NCBI GenBank assembly: GCA_947846985.1
Contig: CANTUZ010000001.1
Coordinates: forward strand, 72,557,521 to 72,621,520
Direction: 5' to 3'
Source: Fratercula arctica
Lineage: Eukaryota; Chordata; Aves; Charadriiformes; Alcidae
DNA: 64,000 bases
The translations under genes and the position numbers were made by a program. This document shows, one piece after another, positions 37,484 to 52,000 of the stretch (position 1 is its first letter; every line of letters starts with the position of its first letter). The notes under the pieces were generated by a model. That model was not told where the DNA came from, did no database searches, and saw only the letters and a program-made list of their open reading frames with translations.

Positions 37484-40400
37484 CCTGTGTATGTGCCTGG
37501 GGGGAGGAGGGGGGAGTGGTCCTCAGGAAAATGAGATCCTGCTCTGGTCCAGTATAATTCCTCTGACTCCTGCAAGACTCCAGCTAAGCACTAATTAGTC
37601 CTGTGGGCTTGGATAAATGGTATCCCTGGCAAGGGTATGATAAGCTTCACAAGTAAATACATAACTGAAATTAAATATTAAACCACGGTTATGTATAGTC
37701 TTATACCTATCAAGTTTATCAAGTCAGCTTCATTCTAATGGAGAAAGAAAAAGTCTGACACATATTAAATTCTCTCAAATCCACAAAATCATCAATGAAA
37801 AAAACAGGATCTGTCTTCTTACAGAGGGTTGCTTATACCTTACATTTTTGTATGCAACACCAGCTGTGGCCAGTAGAGTTAAGGATTTGGACATTTGACA
37901 TTGTAAGGCTTCATTTTCACTCATCAACTTTTAACTGTCTAGGCAGAAATTTTCTAGACACAGGTTTCACGTCAGTGTGACAATCTTTCTTTAAAAAGGT
38001 AAGAAAAAGGTTTGGCTTTTTCTTGGGGTGTGGTGGTCTGTATGATTAGGAAGACCAGTACTTTGTCAATGTTCTTTGTATTTATTTCTTACAACACTTC
38101 CTCTCTTTTCCCCCAAGATGCCAGGGATCATGTTTCCTGCTCTGGAAGAACTCTGGGGGCAGAGATGTGGAGAGCGTTTCCCTCATATCTGTCACAAACA
38201 TGCTGTCTGGGTCATTTTTGGCTACGACATGCATCTCCGGTGGCAAATTATCAAGCGATGCTGGGCAGGGTGTGAAAGTTGGGTTCTTATATGCAGCATT
38301 TACAGTGAATATGCAGCAGCAAAAGGTCAGAAGAGTAGAAATGCAATTTATGTGGTTTTGGCCCTTCTGGTGAGGCTGTAGCAGCTGTGACTGTTGGGAA
38401 ATGAGGTGCATAGCTAGGGAATGGAAGCCAGACAGGCAGATCTGGGAAAGAAAGGAAAATGGGGCAGGGACAAATTTAGACAAGGGTGAGGAGGTGAGAG
38501 GGTATGCACGACCGTGTGAAAGAGAATAATCTGACCAGGAGAGAAAAAAGCCCTTCAGAACAGTCCTGGAACCAGAAATATCCAGGTGTCGACGACTGTC
38601 TGCTCTCAAACGGTATCTGTGAAACCTCCTGGCAAAAAGCCTTGGACCCTCTGTCTAAAGTGACATCTAGTTACTGCTGCGACTAGCTCCAATGGCAGAG
38701 GTGTGTCAGAGGACTAAAAACTTTAATCCTCCAGATGTGACCTGCCAGAAGCAGCACCTTTGTAGCCATTAGTGAGAGAGGCAATGAGAGTGGACAGTCA
38801 GAGTCAAACAGTTGGTGCCAGGGCCCTGACATCTAACTTAGACATACTTCAGGGCCTTTTCCACTTCAAAGTAGCTGTAGGTCATGGGCTGAATGACTGT
38901 GTGTGGTAGCAGTGTGTTACGCACGGTCATGGAGCATACCAGCCTGTTTAGTCTGATACAACAGGAATCTCGTTCATGCTTTCTGACATCGCTCCACAGT
39001 GCAAACCAAAGCACAAGAGTTGGGACTGTCCAGGTGATTCACTTAAAAACCCAACAGTACCTGAAAATACCCAGCAGTGGATGCCTGGGGAACTCCTGGA
39101 TGTGCAGGAGTCACCCCATTGTTTGCTCTTCTATGAATTTGTCCAGCTGGGTCTGAAATCCACATAAGCTTTTAACATTTTGTGCCAAGGTTTTCTCAAG
39201 TCAGATACACAAAGCATGAAGAAGCACCTTTCTTTGTATGTTTTGAATCTGCTATGTGCCACCTATTTCTTGCATTGGAAGAGACACTGAATTTTTATGT
39301 ATCCTGTCCTGGCACCTGACGATTAAACCTCTACCATATGCTTATTAATTCATCTTTGAGCAGGGCTGATATCTGCTACAAAAGAGAGATGACCTCAAAG
39401 ATTTTATCTCAGTTTTTATATATTTTAAATTTAGATGCTTGATTTGTCAGTGTTAAAGATTCTTTTGATCATTTTTGGATGTAATTATTATTTGTATTAC
39501 AGGGGCCTCTACAACACTGAATCATCTCAGAGTTGCAGCACTTAATTCATCCTCCAGGCCTGGGGAGTGTACTGGACAACACCAGCTCTGAAACACTCAC
39601 TTGTTAAAAAGGCAAAGTGGAGAAGTGAAGAAAGGAAACACTGCTTATTTGCAGAATGGATAGAAAATTGATGCACAGAGAATTTGCCCAAGGTCAGGTA
39701 AAGAGAGGCAGAGCCTGGAGCCAGGTTAGAGTATGGCTTAGCTTGAGTTGGCTTTCTCACAGAGACAGTGCTGGTAAGTCATGTGTGCAGCACAAATAAA
39801 CCTAGTAAGTACCCTTAGAAACTGAAAATGTTTTTTACCACTGGGTTAGTTAAAAATAATTCACTTGAACACAGGTTTTCTAGATCGTTGGTTCTCCTCC
39901 TCCAGTTTTATTGACTTCTCCCAGCAGAGGTATGGTATATGGCTTCTAATGCCTGTCCTCATAGTCACCCTATTTACAAAAAACATGTCAATTTATCTTC
40001 ATATTTTCTCTGATTCTGAGGAGTCAATAGTTTTTATTGAGCTGCATGGTGAAAAAAAAACTTTAGTATTAAATTAATACTTCAATGTTCATTTTTGTTA
40101 AGTGTTGATGATAAGTTTCTAAAATATTTAGGAAACTCTTAGGCAGGGGAAAAAATCCCTACTAGTGCAAGGCCTGTTGATCCCTACAGTCCTGACTTCC
40201 CAGGGATAAGGAAAGATTTTCCGGTGCTTATGAATGTGGCTGCACACCCGTTGCCTTTTCAGAAGCACCTTACTCATGTAGGTAGATCAAACTTACCTGT
40301 CTGCTCAGGACCACTCATAGAGCAAACTATAGCTGCAAGTCAGTGTGAGAAGTTATCTGACAACTGCTAGTGCCCCTTAACGGAAATGCAGTTCTTGAGT

Positions 40401-41349
40401 TTAACTCAGGATGGGCTTAGCAAGTGCATTAGCATGTCATTGGTCAAGTCAAATGTGACTGCAAATTAAGTTTGTTATTAGGCATGATGTGAAGGATCCT
40501 ATGACGGTGAATGCAATATCCTCTCCAAGTTGACATACGGAAGTGACTTAAATGCAGACGTCAAAGGCCTTGTAGGTTTTTGTCAGGGCATTGTGTTTTG
40601 TAACTGGGACTGGAATAGGACAGGCAGTGGAATTTGGTCACAAAAGTCTGTCATGTTCCCCCCCTGCCAAGCCTGATGCAGGACAGACCTTCACCTACCC
40701 TTAAACAAGGATTAAACTCCCATCAGAAAGCCGGGAAAACTCTGATTTAAATGAGTGATCTATGTCCGTGCTTTTTTTTCAACAGGGAGGGAAATAGCAT
40801 ATTTAAGCTCCCCAAAGTGTGGGTCTAACTAGTCTATTCTAACTTGGTTTATGAGCTTTTCAAAGAGGTGCATAGCTGGGTGACAGAATTTACTGGTGGC
40901 ATTTATGTACAGAGGGTAATAAAGTCAAGGTCTGATTGCAAGTAATGGCTGGAAGACCTTGAGACCAGGTACCTGAGGGGGAGAAAAAAAATAATAAAAA
41001 GGCAGATAAAATTGAACCTAGCAAATTCACAATAATGTAGAATGGACAAATGAATCCAGGCTTCGTATATAAAATGATGAACTCTGAGCAAACCAGTACT
41101 CAGTAGAGGGTTAACACCAAATCTTTTTTAAAAAATATGGTGAATTATCCAATTCAACACAACTATTATTGTCTGAATCTGAGGTTAATTGTCCTCTGAA
41201 GTTTTTTATACTTGCTTTCTGGGTATGTCCACTTTCAGCTCCAGACCATTAGGTTATTTTTTTTCCTTTGTTTGCCTCTGTTGCCAAATATTTCCTTCCC
41301 ACATTATTAGCTATATGAGCAGTGACAAAGTAACCACTTCACCAGGCCC
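34504..41349. other. Intergenic desert DNA
   Basis: About 6.8 kb without a recognisable gene. It holds a GT microsatellite (37455-37483). Frames open on both strands around 38.08-38.61 kb (up to 175 codons on the minus strand, without an ATG at the start) have no recognisable domain and are judged accidental. Confidence 0.65.
37455..37483. repeat. (GT)n microsatellite
   Basis: An uninterrupted run of 14.5 GT units, followed by a G-rich stretch (ctggggggaggaggggggag). Perfect runs of this length are usually length-polymorphic. Confidence 0.97.
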
Positions 41350-42080
41350 TTACTGAGGAGAGGAGGGGCCTGTGGCTGGCAGCCAGGGGAGGTCCCACCT
41401 TCCCCCACTATTGCTCAAGGCCACTTGCGGACCCCCCCAATGGTCCCTTTGTCTGACCGTGGGGAGCTGAGTCGCCCAAGTAGGAGCAGAGTGAAGAGCC
41501 ACCCGGGCAGGGGCAGCGAGGAGACGCAAGAGGAGGTGTGACTGTAAAAGCACTTTGTCTGGTGGAGAAACCCAGGCTGCAGTTTTTTCCTCAAACTCCG
41601 CTGTCCCCCTATGCCCATTCTGCTTCCTTTGCCTGCTGCAAGCCCGGGCAGGAATGGGAAGAGATCATGACACCCTTCTGTCTGCTCCCTCCTCACTCTG
41701 ACACTTTCCAGAAGGCCATCAATGGACCAAGCATAAGGAAACACATTCAGCACAAGCTTGTACCCTGTGTGGTGGTCTTACAGGCACCTGCAAGCTCCCC
41801 AGCAGCCATGGGCAAAGGGACACCCCCCACTTCCCCCAGACCTCCGTGTGAAACCTTTTCTCAAAATACAGTTTCTGATTCATGGTCCCATCAGCCAGTT
41901 CTTCTGGTTCACATGGTCCTTTCCAGGAACCCCTCTGGGGCTTTTCCTTACTGTCCTCAGGCACGCTTTTTTCTGAAGTTGACATTTTGTTCTGGTTTTC
42001 AATTTGTTTGTTTCCTGTGCAGCCCTTCAGTTGTTTGCTGAAGTAGTTGCTTGTGACCAGGAAGATGTCTTTAACCAAGA
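41350..42080. other. GC-richer block open on both strands
   Basis: About 730 bp with raised GC. It includes copy 2 of the dispersed repeat. A + strand frame is open for 168 codons (41538-42041, beginning with GTG), and minus-strand frames of 112 and 119 codons lie opposite. No domain is recognised. It could be a relic of a mobile element or chance openness in GC-rich DNA. Confidence 0.4.
41583..41697 (+). repeat. Dispersed repeat of unassigned family, copy 2
   Basis: The second copy of the ~115-bp repeat at 32890-33004, in the same orientation and 8.7 kb away. Alignment ends at about the same place on both sides (start ttttttcct, end tccctcctca), so this is a shared fragment and not a larger segmental duplication. 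Confidence 0.8.
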
Positions 42081-45000
42081 AAAGTCTTGCAAATACACGG
42101 AAAGATTTGAGAGATTCTGAGAAACAGAATAAAAGCTGCTTTTAACATCTGTACATTTATTTGCTATTTCCTTTTGCAATTTGTCTAAGCTGGTAATAGC
42201 TGAACCCATGAACCTGATAGTGATGCATACCTCCTAGAATGAAGAGGAAACCACAAAGCAGAAATCTGGGCATGAATCACGTGTTTAACAGCTATAACAT
42301 TTCTGTAATGAGGATTTAATGGTTTGACAGGTCTGATATAGATGCATTAATGAATAGGAAGAGCAATTGTAGGACTGAGACCATTCTGAACTTGTGATAT
42401 GTCACATACCTCATGATGGATGCAATCTGCTTCCAGTTTGTGCACAATCTGTAATATGAGGCATGCATACTCCTTCCCTATCTGAACTGCATCCTGAAAA
42501 TCAGCCTGTAACAAGATTCAAATAGGCTGATGCTAAATGACCTTTTTTTCTTTTGGGTGAAAACCAGTTTTCCCAACAGTATTCTGCCTGAAATCTCAAA
42601 ATAAGGAGACATAAGGAAATGAAAAATAAGTTTGCCTTGCAAGTCACAGAATCCTTATTTAAGCAAGGTTTTCTTTTTTATTTTGAGTCACACATTTAAT
42701 CTGTCTCAAGAAGTGGGGACTGCAACCAAACATCAGTTCTGTACAGCATTGCGCTTTGAGGAGCTAAACATCCAAATCCAGCTTGGCATCCCATGTCCAT
42801 TTCAGGGCTCTTATCAGTAACATTCAGATGCATTAAAATGCTGGCCTTTGTTGATCTTGGCAGGGAAGCAGCAGTGTCAAATAGTTAGCCATTACCAAAT
42901 GAATATGATGAGGAATTATAATCCAAGCAAGTCATACAACAGGAATGAACAGGTGAAGAGAAAATAAAAAAGGTAAAAGATACAAGGAGTTTGTCTAATG
43001 ATAATGGCTGTGAATTGCTTATGTCTGTCCAAAAGACCATATGGCAGTGCTGCAGAGTCATTGGCAAGCCAGCAGAGGCAGATAAAAATAAATGAGACTT
43101 AAAATATATACATGTAAAGTAGTATATTTATGAAGAAAAAATAATTGGCAGAGATAGAAAACTGGAAAATGCTGTTTAGAAAAGCAGTAATGCAGAAAAC
43201 CAAACCCAGAGCTATAACAAATGTATAAAAAAGGAGCTCACAATGAATTGACATTTCAGTGTAAATGAATACCAATCTGTGCTGCAAATAAATGAAGAAG
43301 ATCCCTTCTAAGACAAAAGAAGTAATCACAATTCTGCTCAGTCCATCACTGACTGGAAGCTACTTATAATACAATTTCATTTTATACCTCTCTATTAGGC
43401 CCTGGAGCATAGCATGAAAACTAACGGCACTGTGTTTTTTTAAAAAAGACAGACTAGTGTCATATATACATATATATACATTTATCCATATACGTACTCA
43501 ATAATATGGCAGAAAAAAAGGCACTGGCAGAATTGTAAGCACTTCTTTGGCAACATTCACAGGTGACTTTGCGACAAATTGAATTTGAGGGACAGCAATA
43601 TTTCTTTGCTGCAAAAGTCCACCTAGAACCAGTGTACTAAATCCTTGTTTAACGTAAAAATCTGTAGCAGACAGTAAGGATCTAGTGATGTTTAGACTTT
43701 CTAGCTAAAAGTTCTGTTTCAGTGTCCTGACAAACTGAGTGGAATCAGTCAGTCAAAGATACACTTAGCAGAATATATTGTTATTCATCTTCCCAGAAGG
43801 CAAGTAGATATTCACAGTAAGCTCCTGAGATTTCATGCCTTCCATGTGGTATCTAAGATGGGACTGATGAGCTTCGTAATTGTGCTGAGCAATCCTGCCA
43901 AAACAAAATTGTGAGACAGATTCCGAAAAAAGTATCCTGATACTTGTACATGTCACAGTGGAGGGGATCAGTGTGAGTGCAGAGGTTTGCAGATGAGGAC
44001 CCAAGTTCTCTTCTCTGTTTTTTCTACACCAGCCAGTCGGACTGCAAAAAGTGTTTCAGATCTGTTCCCAGCAGATTTCTTCACAGGGAAGGTCCTTCCT
44101 GCTCTGAGGAATAGGACTGCCATCCCCAATAATTGCCCCTTTCTGGAGTCCTGTACACAGCTGTTCCCTGATGGGGCTTTGCTTGAACAGAAGAGGAACA
44201 CTGTCCCCAGGGGAGGGGGAAAGTAAGAGTGGAAACTACTTTCTCTCACCTTTGTAAGTAAAGACCTCGTGGAGACAGCACCAACTCACAGGATGGGCAC
44301 AGGGAGAAGAGAGGGAAGAAGGAGAGGTGCAGTGCGCAGTGAAGCTTCATCAGGTGGTGTGCCACAAGGGTGGGAACAGCGATACTACCAATACCACCAG
44401 GTATGTGAATCCCCATTATCATATCATGCATTTATAAATATCAGTGGGGAGCACCATTCAAAAATCAATACCAAAAAAGCAGTAAATTTACTCGTATATA
44501 AAAGCTTTGACAACATACATTGACACATACGACTAGACCCACCACCCGCCCTCCACTGAACCTGGGGGACGTAAACCCATTACAGCCTGGGTTTAATTCA
44601 CTGGGTTTTGGATGCTTTTCTTCTGTAGTCTCAATTGTTTGCACACTGATTGAGCTCATGCCACGGATGACTCCCATCTCAGGTTAGACCATGCACTACC
44701 TGCAACTGTCACAGCAAATCTGTGATGCTTTCTCCCCTCAGAAAGAAATGACAGGGGAAGACCTTTCAAAGAGCTTTCCAAAAGCAATGTTCAGGTAATA
44801 ACAGCAAACACTCTGAAACTGGAGTGTTTTGGAGAAAGGCATCTTAAAAAAAAGAAGCAGACTGTAAAAATGCCCCTAGGTAACTACATGCCTATATCCC
44901 CTCCCACTAAACTTTCTATTGAAAACATTTTTTCTAGGCTTTGGTTGATCCAGTCAGTACCTGTAGGTAAAAACACTTTGCATGGCGAGCAAATGAAACC

Positions 45001-48000
45001 TGCAGCTTAACAGACATGGGCAACGAAATATAAGAAACTGACATTTTCTCCATTGCTGTTGATATATGTATATATTTCTGGATGATTTGTCTGGATCTTA
45101 TCATATTTTTCTCCTGTTGTTCTACCAAGAAATCTATTAAATAAAAGTAAAACAGACATGGAATAAATATTCCTCTAACTGCAATGTGACTATACAGTCT
45201 GTCTCCATAAAAGAAGTATTAATGCAGTGTTAATGCAACTATTAGATAGCCATCTCATGACCATTACCTCTAAGGTCACTTAATTTTCCAGAAGGCATTT
45301 ATCATTTTCTATTATTATTTAATATATAAAGTCACAGATTTCCCCCCCTCAGTTATGACATCTAAAGTTTGAGCTTCTTTCCCCCCCGCCCCACCCCAAT
45401 GATTGAGCTTGCTTCTCCTTGCATTATTTCTTTAACATAGTAAAGTTGCAGTGATATGCAGAAACACATAGGAGCACTGAATAATTTTGTCAAGTGAGGG
45501 TTTTTGTGCTGCAGCTGCTTGCTCTGTCTTGTCCCGTGTATCTCTTCTTCTCTGCTGTGCTGTGCATCCATCTGAACACAAAGGGTTCCCTCTCACCTTC
45601 CTTGCAAACATTTCCAGCAGTGTCTTACAACACACAAGTAGGCAAAAGCACAACGCTCTTGACATCAAGATATCAGAGGCCAGTGAACTCAGCTCAATGG
45701 TTTCAAAGAGAGGTGCAGGCAAGGATTTAACTGAGGTGCAGAGGTATGGCTCCCAAGCGGACATAAGCACTTTTGTTCAAGGTCTTAGTCAAGTGCCTGA
45801 CCTCCAGAAAGAGCAGGAGTTCAAATGCATCTCGGCCATTCGGTGTGAGGATGCCCACTCCACACTGGGCCCTTGGGGAGTCTCTGGTTGTCTTGCTTTA
45901 GGTTCCAATTTTTATCCTGAGGGCCAACCACTCTGAAGTGAAGTATTGCAGCATGTAACTCCTAAGCACTTAAATTGCCTCGGAAGGTCCAGGCCCATAA
46001 AAATAACTATCGTCATCGCCATTATCAGTGGATCTTTATTACTTCATTTTTAGAGATCCTGCTTCCAGAACATCTTTTCAGATGCATGAGTTGTTTCTTT
46101 TCCTGCATATGTTAGTGCTTGCTGTAGTTTTGACATCAGGGATGGGCTAATTGCAGATGTCCACAGTGACAACCTCTTCTAAGCTAGTCACTCTCAGGTC
46201 TCTTTATAGTCAGTGGTATGAAAAAGACCCTGCTGAGGCATGATTTATCTGCCTTATTGAGATGGTTACTTTGGAAGGAAATGAACAGCAGTCCAGAAAC
46301 ACCCACTTCTCTCCTTTGCCTGTAGCAGGAGCCTAGGTGCCTAGCTTAGGTGGAGATGCGTACACTAGGTCAGATGAATCTCCCTTCACAGTATGTTCCT
46401 AGTTGCTTTATACAGACATGATCACAACTCCCTAACTGATACTTTATAAATTTAGACTCAGGAAACAACAAACTAACAGCTGATTGTTTTTCCTATAATC
46501 ATGTACACTTAAGGTTTGCTCACGTGGCTCCAAATGACTGAGTTATGACACTTCGTGTAGGTGATGACATTTTCAGTGGCAGCAGAACATCCATATCAGA
46601 TGAGAAATGATATGTCGCTAATCTGTAATAATTCAAGACTTGTGATTGTGTGAACTTACCCTTTGTTAAATAGAACTTGCAGAACTGCTATAACAATGCC
46701 ATATGTTGACTACCAAAATTAGGACTTGCATTTTATTTCTGCTGGTTTCCTTCTCTATTTTGTGTCCTCCCTCAAACAGCATATCTATTCCTTCTTAGAG
46801 TACATTGGATTTATTATTTTATCAGAGGCTTATTAAGCTGTTTTCTTTTTCTCAAGTGATAGTCTGTATGCTGACCATAGTAGAATTGACATGAGCAAAC
46901 CCTGCTCTGTAGGTGTTGGTTCCAGAAAGCTAAAACATTTGATTTGACCTGAATAATTTTATGAATGAAAAATATACCTCTCACCTTCAGAATAGAGAGT
47001 TCTTTCCAAAAGTTCATGAACGTGTGGCAAAGGAAGATGTGTGTGCATTTCAGGAGGAGGCTTTTTAATGTGCTTAGGAAAAATATACAACTCCTGTGTC
47101 AAACTTCTGGTTAAGACATAGTGGTTAGGCATTCTAGATCCAGAAGAAGCTTTGAATTATTTTTTCAAAATGCAGTTCCCTTCTTCCAAATTTGAATGTC
47201 TATCTATTATTTCTGTTAAGATGAATGTTCAAGTTTGAAAATACTTGTAATGGCAAATGGAATTTTGGGTGCAGTCATCTCAATGTCGATACTTTAAAAT
47301 TTCTGAGTATTTAATAAATACAGCAAAACTGTGCTTTATCTGTTGGCATTTCGTATTTGCAACATAGAATAATAGAAATAATCTTTTAATGACATAATTA
47401 ACTCTTCTCTGTAGCTGGTTATACTGGAATCAGCTGAATTTCTCAGGAGTTTCTGCTTTACAACTGAGTTATTTAGTTTTTAAAATCAGTAATATGTTTC
47501 CCCTTTTGCTGCACTGAGAAGTCTGATTCTTCTGAGTAATGAGTCACAAATCAACAAAGAAATAATAGTTTCTTTCTACATATACCAGGAAGCAAATCTT
47601 TCCAAATGTCTCTAGTACACTGGTCAGCTTTTCTAGTCAGTTTATAATCTGGGAGGTGTTTGCAATCTGGGAGGTGCTAGTGATGCAATAGAGATGTAAG
47701 AATAGATGTGCTGGTGAGGTGAGTTGTTTTGTCTCTTGTTCAGAAATTGCAAAGCCAAGATGTGTCATAGAAAGTGGTTTACTTTAAACTTTTCTACTTT
47801 CAGAAACGTAGGCTTCTCTAAGTCTGTATTATCAAGCATCTGGTCATTGAAATACATTTGATGTGCATGTCAAATAGATTAAGTATATACACCTGCTAAG
47901 AAAATATATCTTCAGTGTCACATATAATTAAGATAATGCATAACTGTAGGAAGACACTAGCCCAGGATTTTTGTAATCACAAACCATTTTCTGATATCCA

Positions 48001-49002
48001 TGCAGACCCATTTGTTTTAATCACTACTTTGTTCATGTCCTTGAAATGATAAACTTTTCTAGCAGATCCTGTCATTGTGTATTTATATGGTATGAAGCAC
48101 TGTCTCGCCTCTCATCTCCACTGAGAATATTTAATGATAATATTTAACTTCAGCCACCTAAGAGCTACTTGTCCACTTGTTCTATTTGCCCAGAGCCTTT
48201 TTGCAATCGGTGAAGAGAGCTGGTGCCTGCAGTGCTGAGTCTCCTTGGATGCCTATTTCAGTTTTTGGGGAATTGCCTCCTGGAGGTGTCTCCACTGACT
48301 GTGTAAGGAGACAAAGACTGACTGAAATTATGTGGGAGGCACCTTATCCACTGAATTTCACAGGGATTTTATGGGTGATATAGCCCACACTTAGGAGCTT
48401 ACTGCAAATTCAGAGCAAGGCTTAGTGGAGATTGAGAGCAAGGTCAGACATGGAATATTTTTTCATCCACTAAAATCACTTTCTTGATTTCCTACTGGTC
48501 ATGTCTATACTGCAGATACAGAAGCGGGCTCTTAGGACCCCAGGATCACCCACTTCAGTGATTATCACCCATACACATAACATTCAATTTCACTTTGCAA
48601 AAAAGTATAGGTCAGGAGTGACAGATTCTACAATCCCATGTTAAAGTGAACGTAAATAGTCTTTACTGAAGATTGTCTTTACTTCAGATAACTTGCAGCA
48701 GGCTGAGTTTGCACAAACATGCAAAAACTGGGTCAATTGGTCCAGACTGGATGAAAAGTGTGGGGGCTTTCTTGGTTCAGTGAGGTCTGAAGCCTGGCTG
48801 TTTTGGGTTCGCTGTTAGCTATGTAACTAGTGGGCAGTCAGATCTAAAAATGTGCTTGCCTACTGCTCTTACACATTTTTGTCCCCGTTTCACGTATATT
48901 TCTCTGAGCTTTTTCTTATCGTTGTCCTCTGCCTTAGAAGCAGTCATCAAGACTGTAGGACTGCCATATGCATTAAGCTATTTGTAGAAATACACAAATA
49001 TG
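42081..49002. other. Intergenic desert DNA
   Basis: About 6.9 kb with no host gene and no interspersed repeat I can name. A short TATATACA-rich stretch lies at 43460-43490. The longest frame (45487-45936, +) opens with TTG and has no recognisable domain. Confidence 0.65.
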
Positions 49003-52000
49003 TAGAATCATAGAATCATAGAATCATAGAACCATAGGGTTGGAAGGGACCTCTGGAGATCATCTAGTCCAACCCCCCTGCCAGAGCAGGGTCACCTAGA
49101 GCAGGTTACACAGGAACACGTCCAGGCGGGTTTTGAATGTCTCCAGAGATGGAGACTCCACCACCTCTCTGGGCAGCCTGTTCCAGTGCTCTGCCACCCT
49201 CAGGGTAAAGAAGTTCCTCCTCATGTTTAGGTGGAACTTCTTGTGCTCCAGTTTGTGCCCATTGCCTCTTGTCCTGTCCCCAGGCACTACTGAAAAGAGC
49301 CTGGTCCCATCCTCCTGACACCCACCCTTTAAGTATTTATAAGTGTTGATAAGATCCCCCCTCAGCCGTCTTTTTTCCAGACTGAAGAGACCCAAATCCC
49401 TCAGCCTTTCCTCATAAGAGAGGTGTTCCAGTCCCCTAATCATCTTGGTAGCCCTCTGCTGCACCCTTTCCAGCAGTTCCCTGTCCTTCTGGAACCGGGG
49501 AGCCCAGAACTGGACACAGTACTCCAGGTGTGGCCTCACCAAGGCAGAGTAGAGGGGGAGGATGACCTCCCTTGACCTGCTGGCCACACTCTTTTTGATG
49601 CACCCCAGGATGCCATTGGCCTTCTTGGCCACAAGGGCACATTGCTGGCTCATAGTCATCCTGTTGTCCACCAGGACTCCCAGATCTCTTTCCACAGAGC
49701 TGCTCTCCAGCAGGTCAGCCCCCAACCTGTACTGGTGCATGGGGTTGTTCCTCCCCAGGTGCAGCACCCTACACTTGCCCTTGTTGAATTTCATAAGGTT
49801 TCTCTCTGCCCAGATCTCCAACCTGTCCAGGTCTCTCTGTATGGCAGCACAGCCCTCCGGTGTGTCAGCCGCCCCCCCCAGCTTTGTGTCATCAGCAAAC
49901 TTGCTGAGGGTGCACTCTATCCCCTCATCCAGGTCATTGATGAATATATTGAAGAGGACTGGACCCAGTACTGACCCCTGGGGAACACCACTCGTCACTG
50001 GTCTCCAACTAGATTCTGTGCCCCTAATCACAACCCTCTGAGCTCTATCTTTCAGCCAGTTTTCTATCCACCTTACTGTCCATTCATCTAACCCACACTT
50101 CCTAAGCTTCCCTATGAGGATGCTGTGGGAGACCGTGTCAAACGCTTTGCTTAAGTCAAGATAGACCACATCTACCGCCCTCCCCTCATCTATCCATCCA
50201 GTCATGCCATCGTAGAAGGCTATCAGATTAGTCAGACATGATTTCCCCTTGGTGAATCCATGCTGAGTACTTCTGATAGCTTTCTTCTCCTCCACGTGCC
50301 TTGAGATGACGCCCAGAACAAGCTGTTCCATCATCTTCCCAGGGATGGAGGTGAGGCTGACCGGCCTGTAGTTCCCTGGCTCCTCCTTCTTGCCTTTTTT
50401 GAAGACTGGGGTGACATTGGCTTTCCTCCAGTCCTCAGGCACCTCACCTGTTCTCCAGGACCTTTCAAAGATGATGGAGAGTGGCCCAGCAATGACTTCT
50501 GCCAGCTCCCTCAGCACTCTCGGGTGCATCCCATCGGGGCCCATGGACTTGTGAATATCTAAATGATCTAATTGGTCCCTCACTCGCTCCTCCTCAACCC
50601 AAGGGAAGTCTTCTTCTTTCCCTGTTACTTTATTCAATGCCTGGGACTTCTGAGGGCTGGGCCGAGCAGAAAAGACCGAAGCAAAGAAGGCATTCAGTAA
50701 CTCTGCCTTCTCCGCATCCTCCGTCACCATGACTCCTGTCTCATTCAACAGTGGGCCCACAACTTCTCTGGTCTTCCTTTTGCTTCCAATATACTTGTAG
50801 AAGCTCTTTTTGTTGTGCTTAACATCCCTAGCCAGGTCTAATTCCAAGGCGGCCTTGGCTTTCCTTGTTTCATCCCTGCACGCTCTGGTGGCATTCTTGT
50901 AATCCTCCCAAGGGGTCGGTCCCTTCTTCCACTTATTATAAACTTCCTTCTTCCACTTGAGCTTTTTCTGAAGCTCCCTGCTTAACCATGCAGGTCTCCT
51001 GCGTCCCTTGGCCGATTTCTTTCTCTTCGGGATGCACCGATCCTGAGCTTGGAGGAAGTGGTCTTTGAATATCAACCAGCTTTCTTGAGCCCCTTTGCCT
51101 TCCATAGCCCTAGCCCACGGGATCTCTCCAAGCAGTTTCTTGAAGAGGCCAAAGTTAGCCCTCCTGAAATCCAAGGTTGTAATTTTACTTCTTGTTGTTT
51201 TGTGGATAGTGCCCACGATCCTGAACTCAATCATTTCATGATCACTACAACCTAGGGTGCCCCCAACCTTAATGTCCTCCACCAATCCCTCTGTGTTTGT
51301 CAGTACCAGGTCTAGAAGTGCTCCTCTCTTTGTTGGCTCCTGTACCACCTGTGTCAAAAAGTTGTCATCAATGCACTGGAGGAGCCTCCTGGACTGCCCA
51401 TGCCTGGCTGTGTGGTCTTCCCAGCAGATATCAGGGTGATTGAAGTCCCCCATGAGAACCAGGGCCTGCGATTGCGAGGCTACCTTCAGTTGTCTGTAAA
51501 AAGCCTCATCAGTTTCCCCATCCTGATCAGGTGGCCTGTAATAAACACCCACAACAGTGTCCCTCATATTTTCCTGTCCCTTAATCCTCACCCATAAGCT
51601 CTCGACCCGCTCTTCATCCGCCCCTAGTGAGAGCTCAATGCATTCCAAATGCTCTCTCACATAGAGTGCAATTCCACCTCCCCGCCTTGCTGGTCTGTCT
51701 TTCCTAAAAAGGACATAGCCACCCATGACAGCATTCCAGTCATGCGAGTTGTCCCACCACGTCTCAGTAATTGCAATGAGATCGTGGCCCCGCAACCGCA
51801 CACAGAGCTCCAGCTCTTCCTGCTTGTTCCCCATGCTGCGTGCATTGGTGTATAAGCATTTCAGAGAGGGAGTTGTGCGTGTAGTTTTGACCCTTGAGAT
51901 GTGGTGTGCCTCCTGGCTTTCAGAAATACTGGCACACTGGCCCACAAGCGCTGAGCAACTACGCCCTGGCACCTCACCAGCAAACCCAGTACCATCCCCA

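Noticed and set aside
38082..38609. 175-codon frame on the minus strand with overlapping + strand frames
   Set aside because: It starts with TTG, its first ATG is about 66 codons in, and neither strand shows a domain, signal or codon bias. Judged accidental.
45487..45936. 149-codon frame on the + strand
   Set aside because: It opens with TTG, the first ATG lies about halfway, and no domain or splice context supports a gene.
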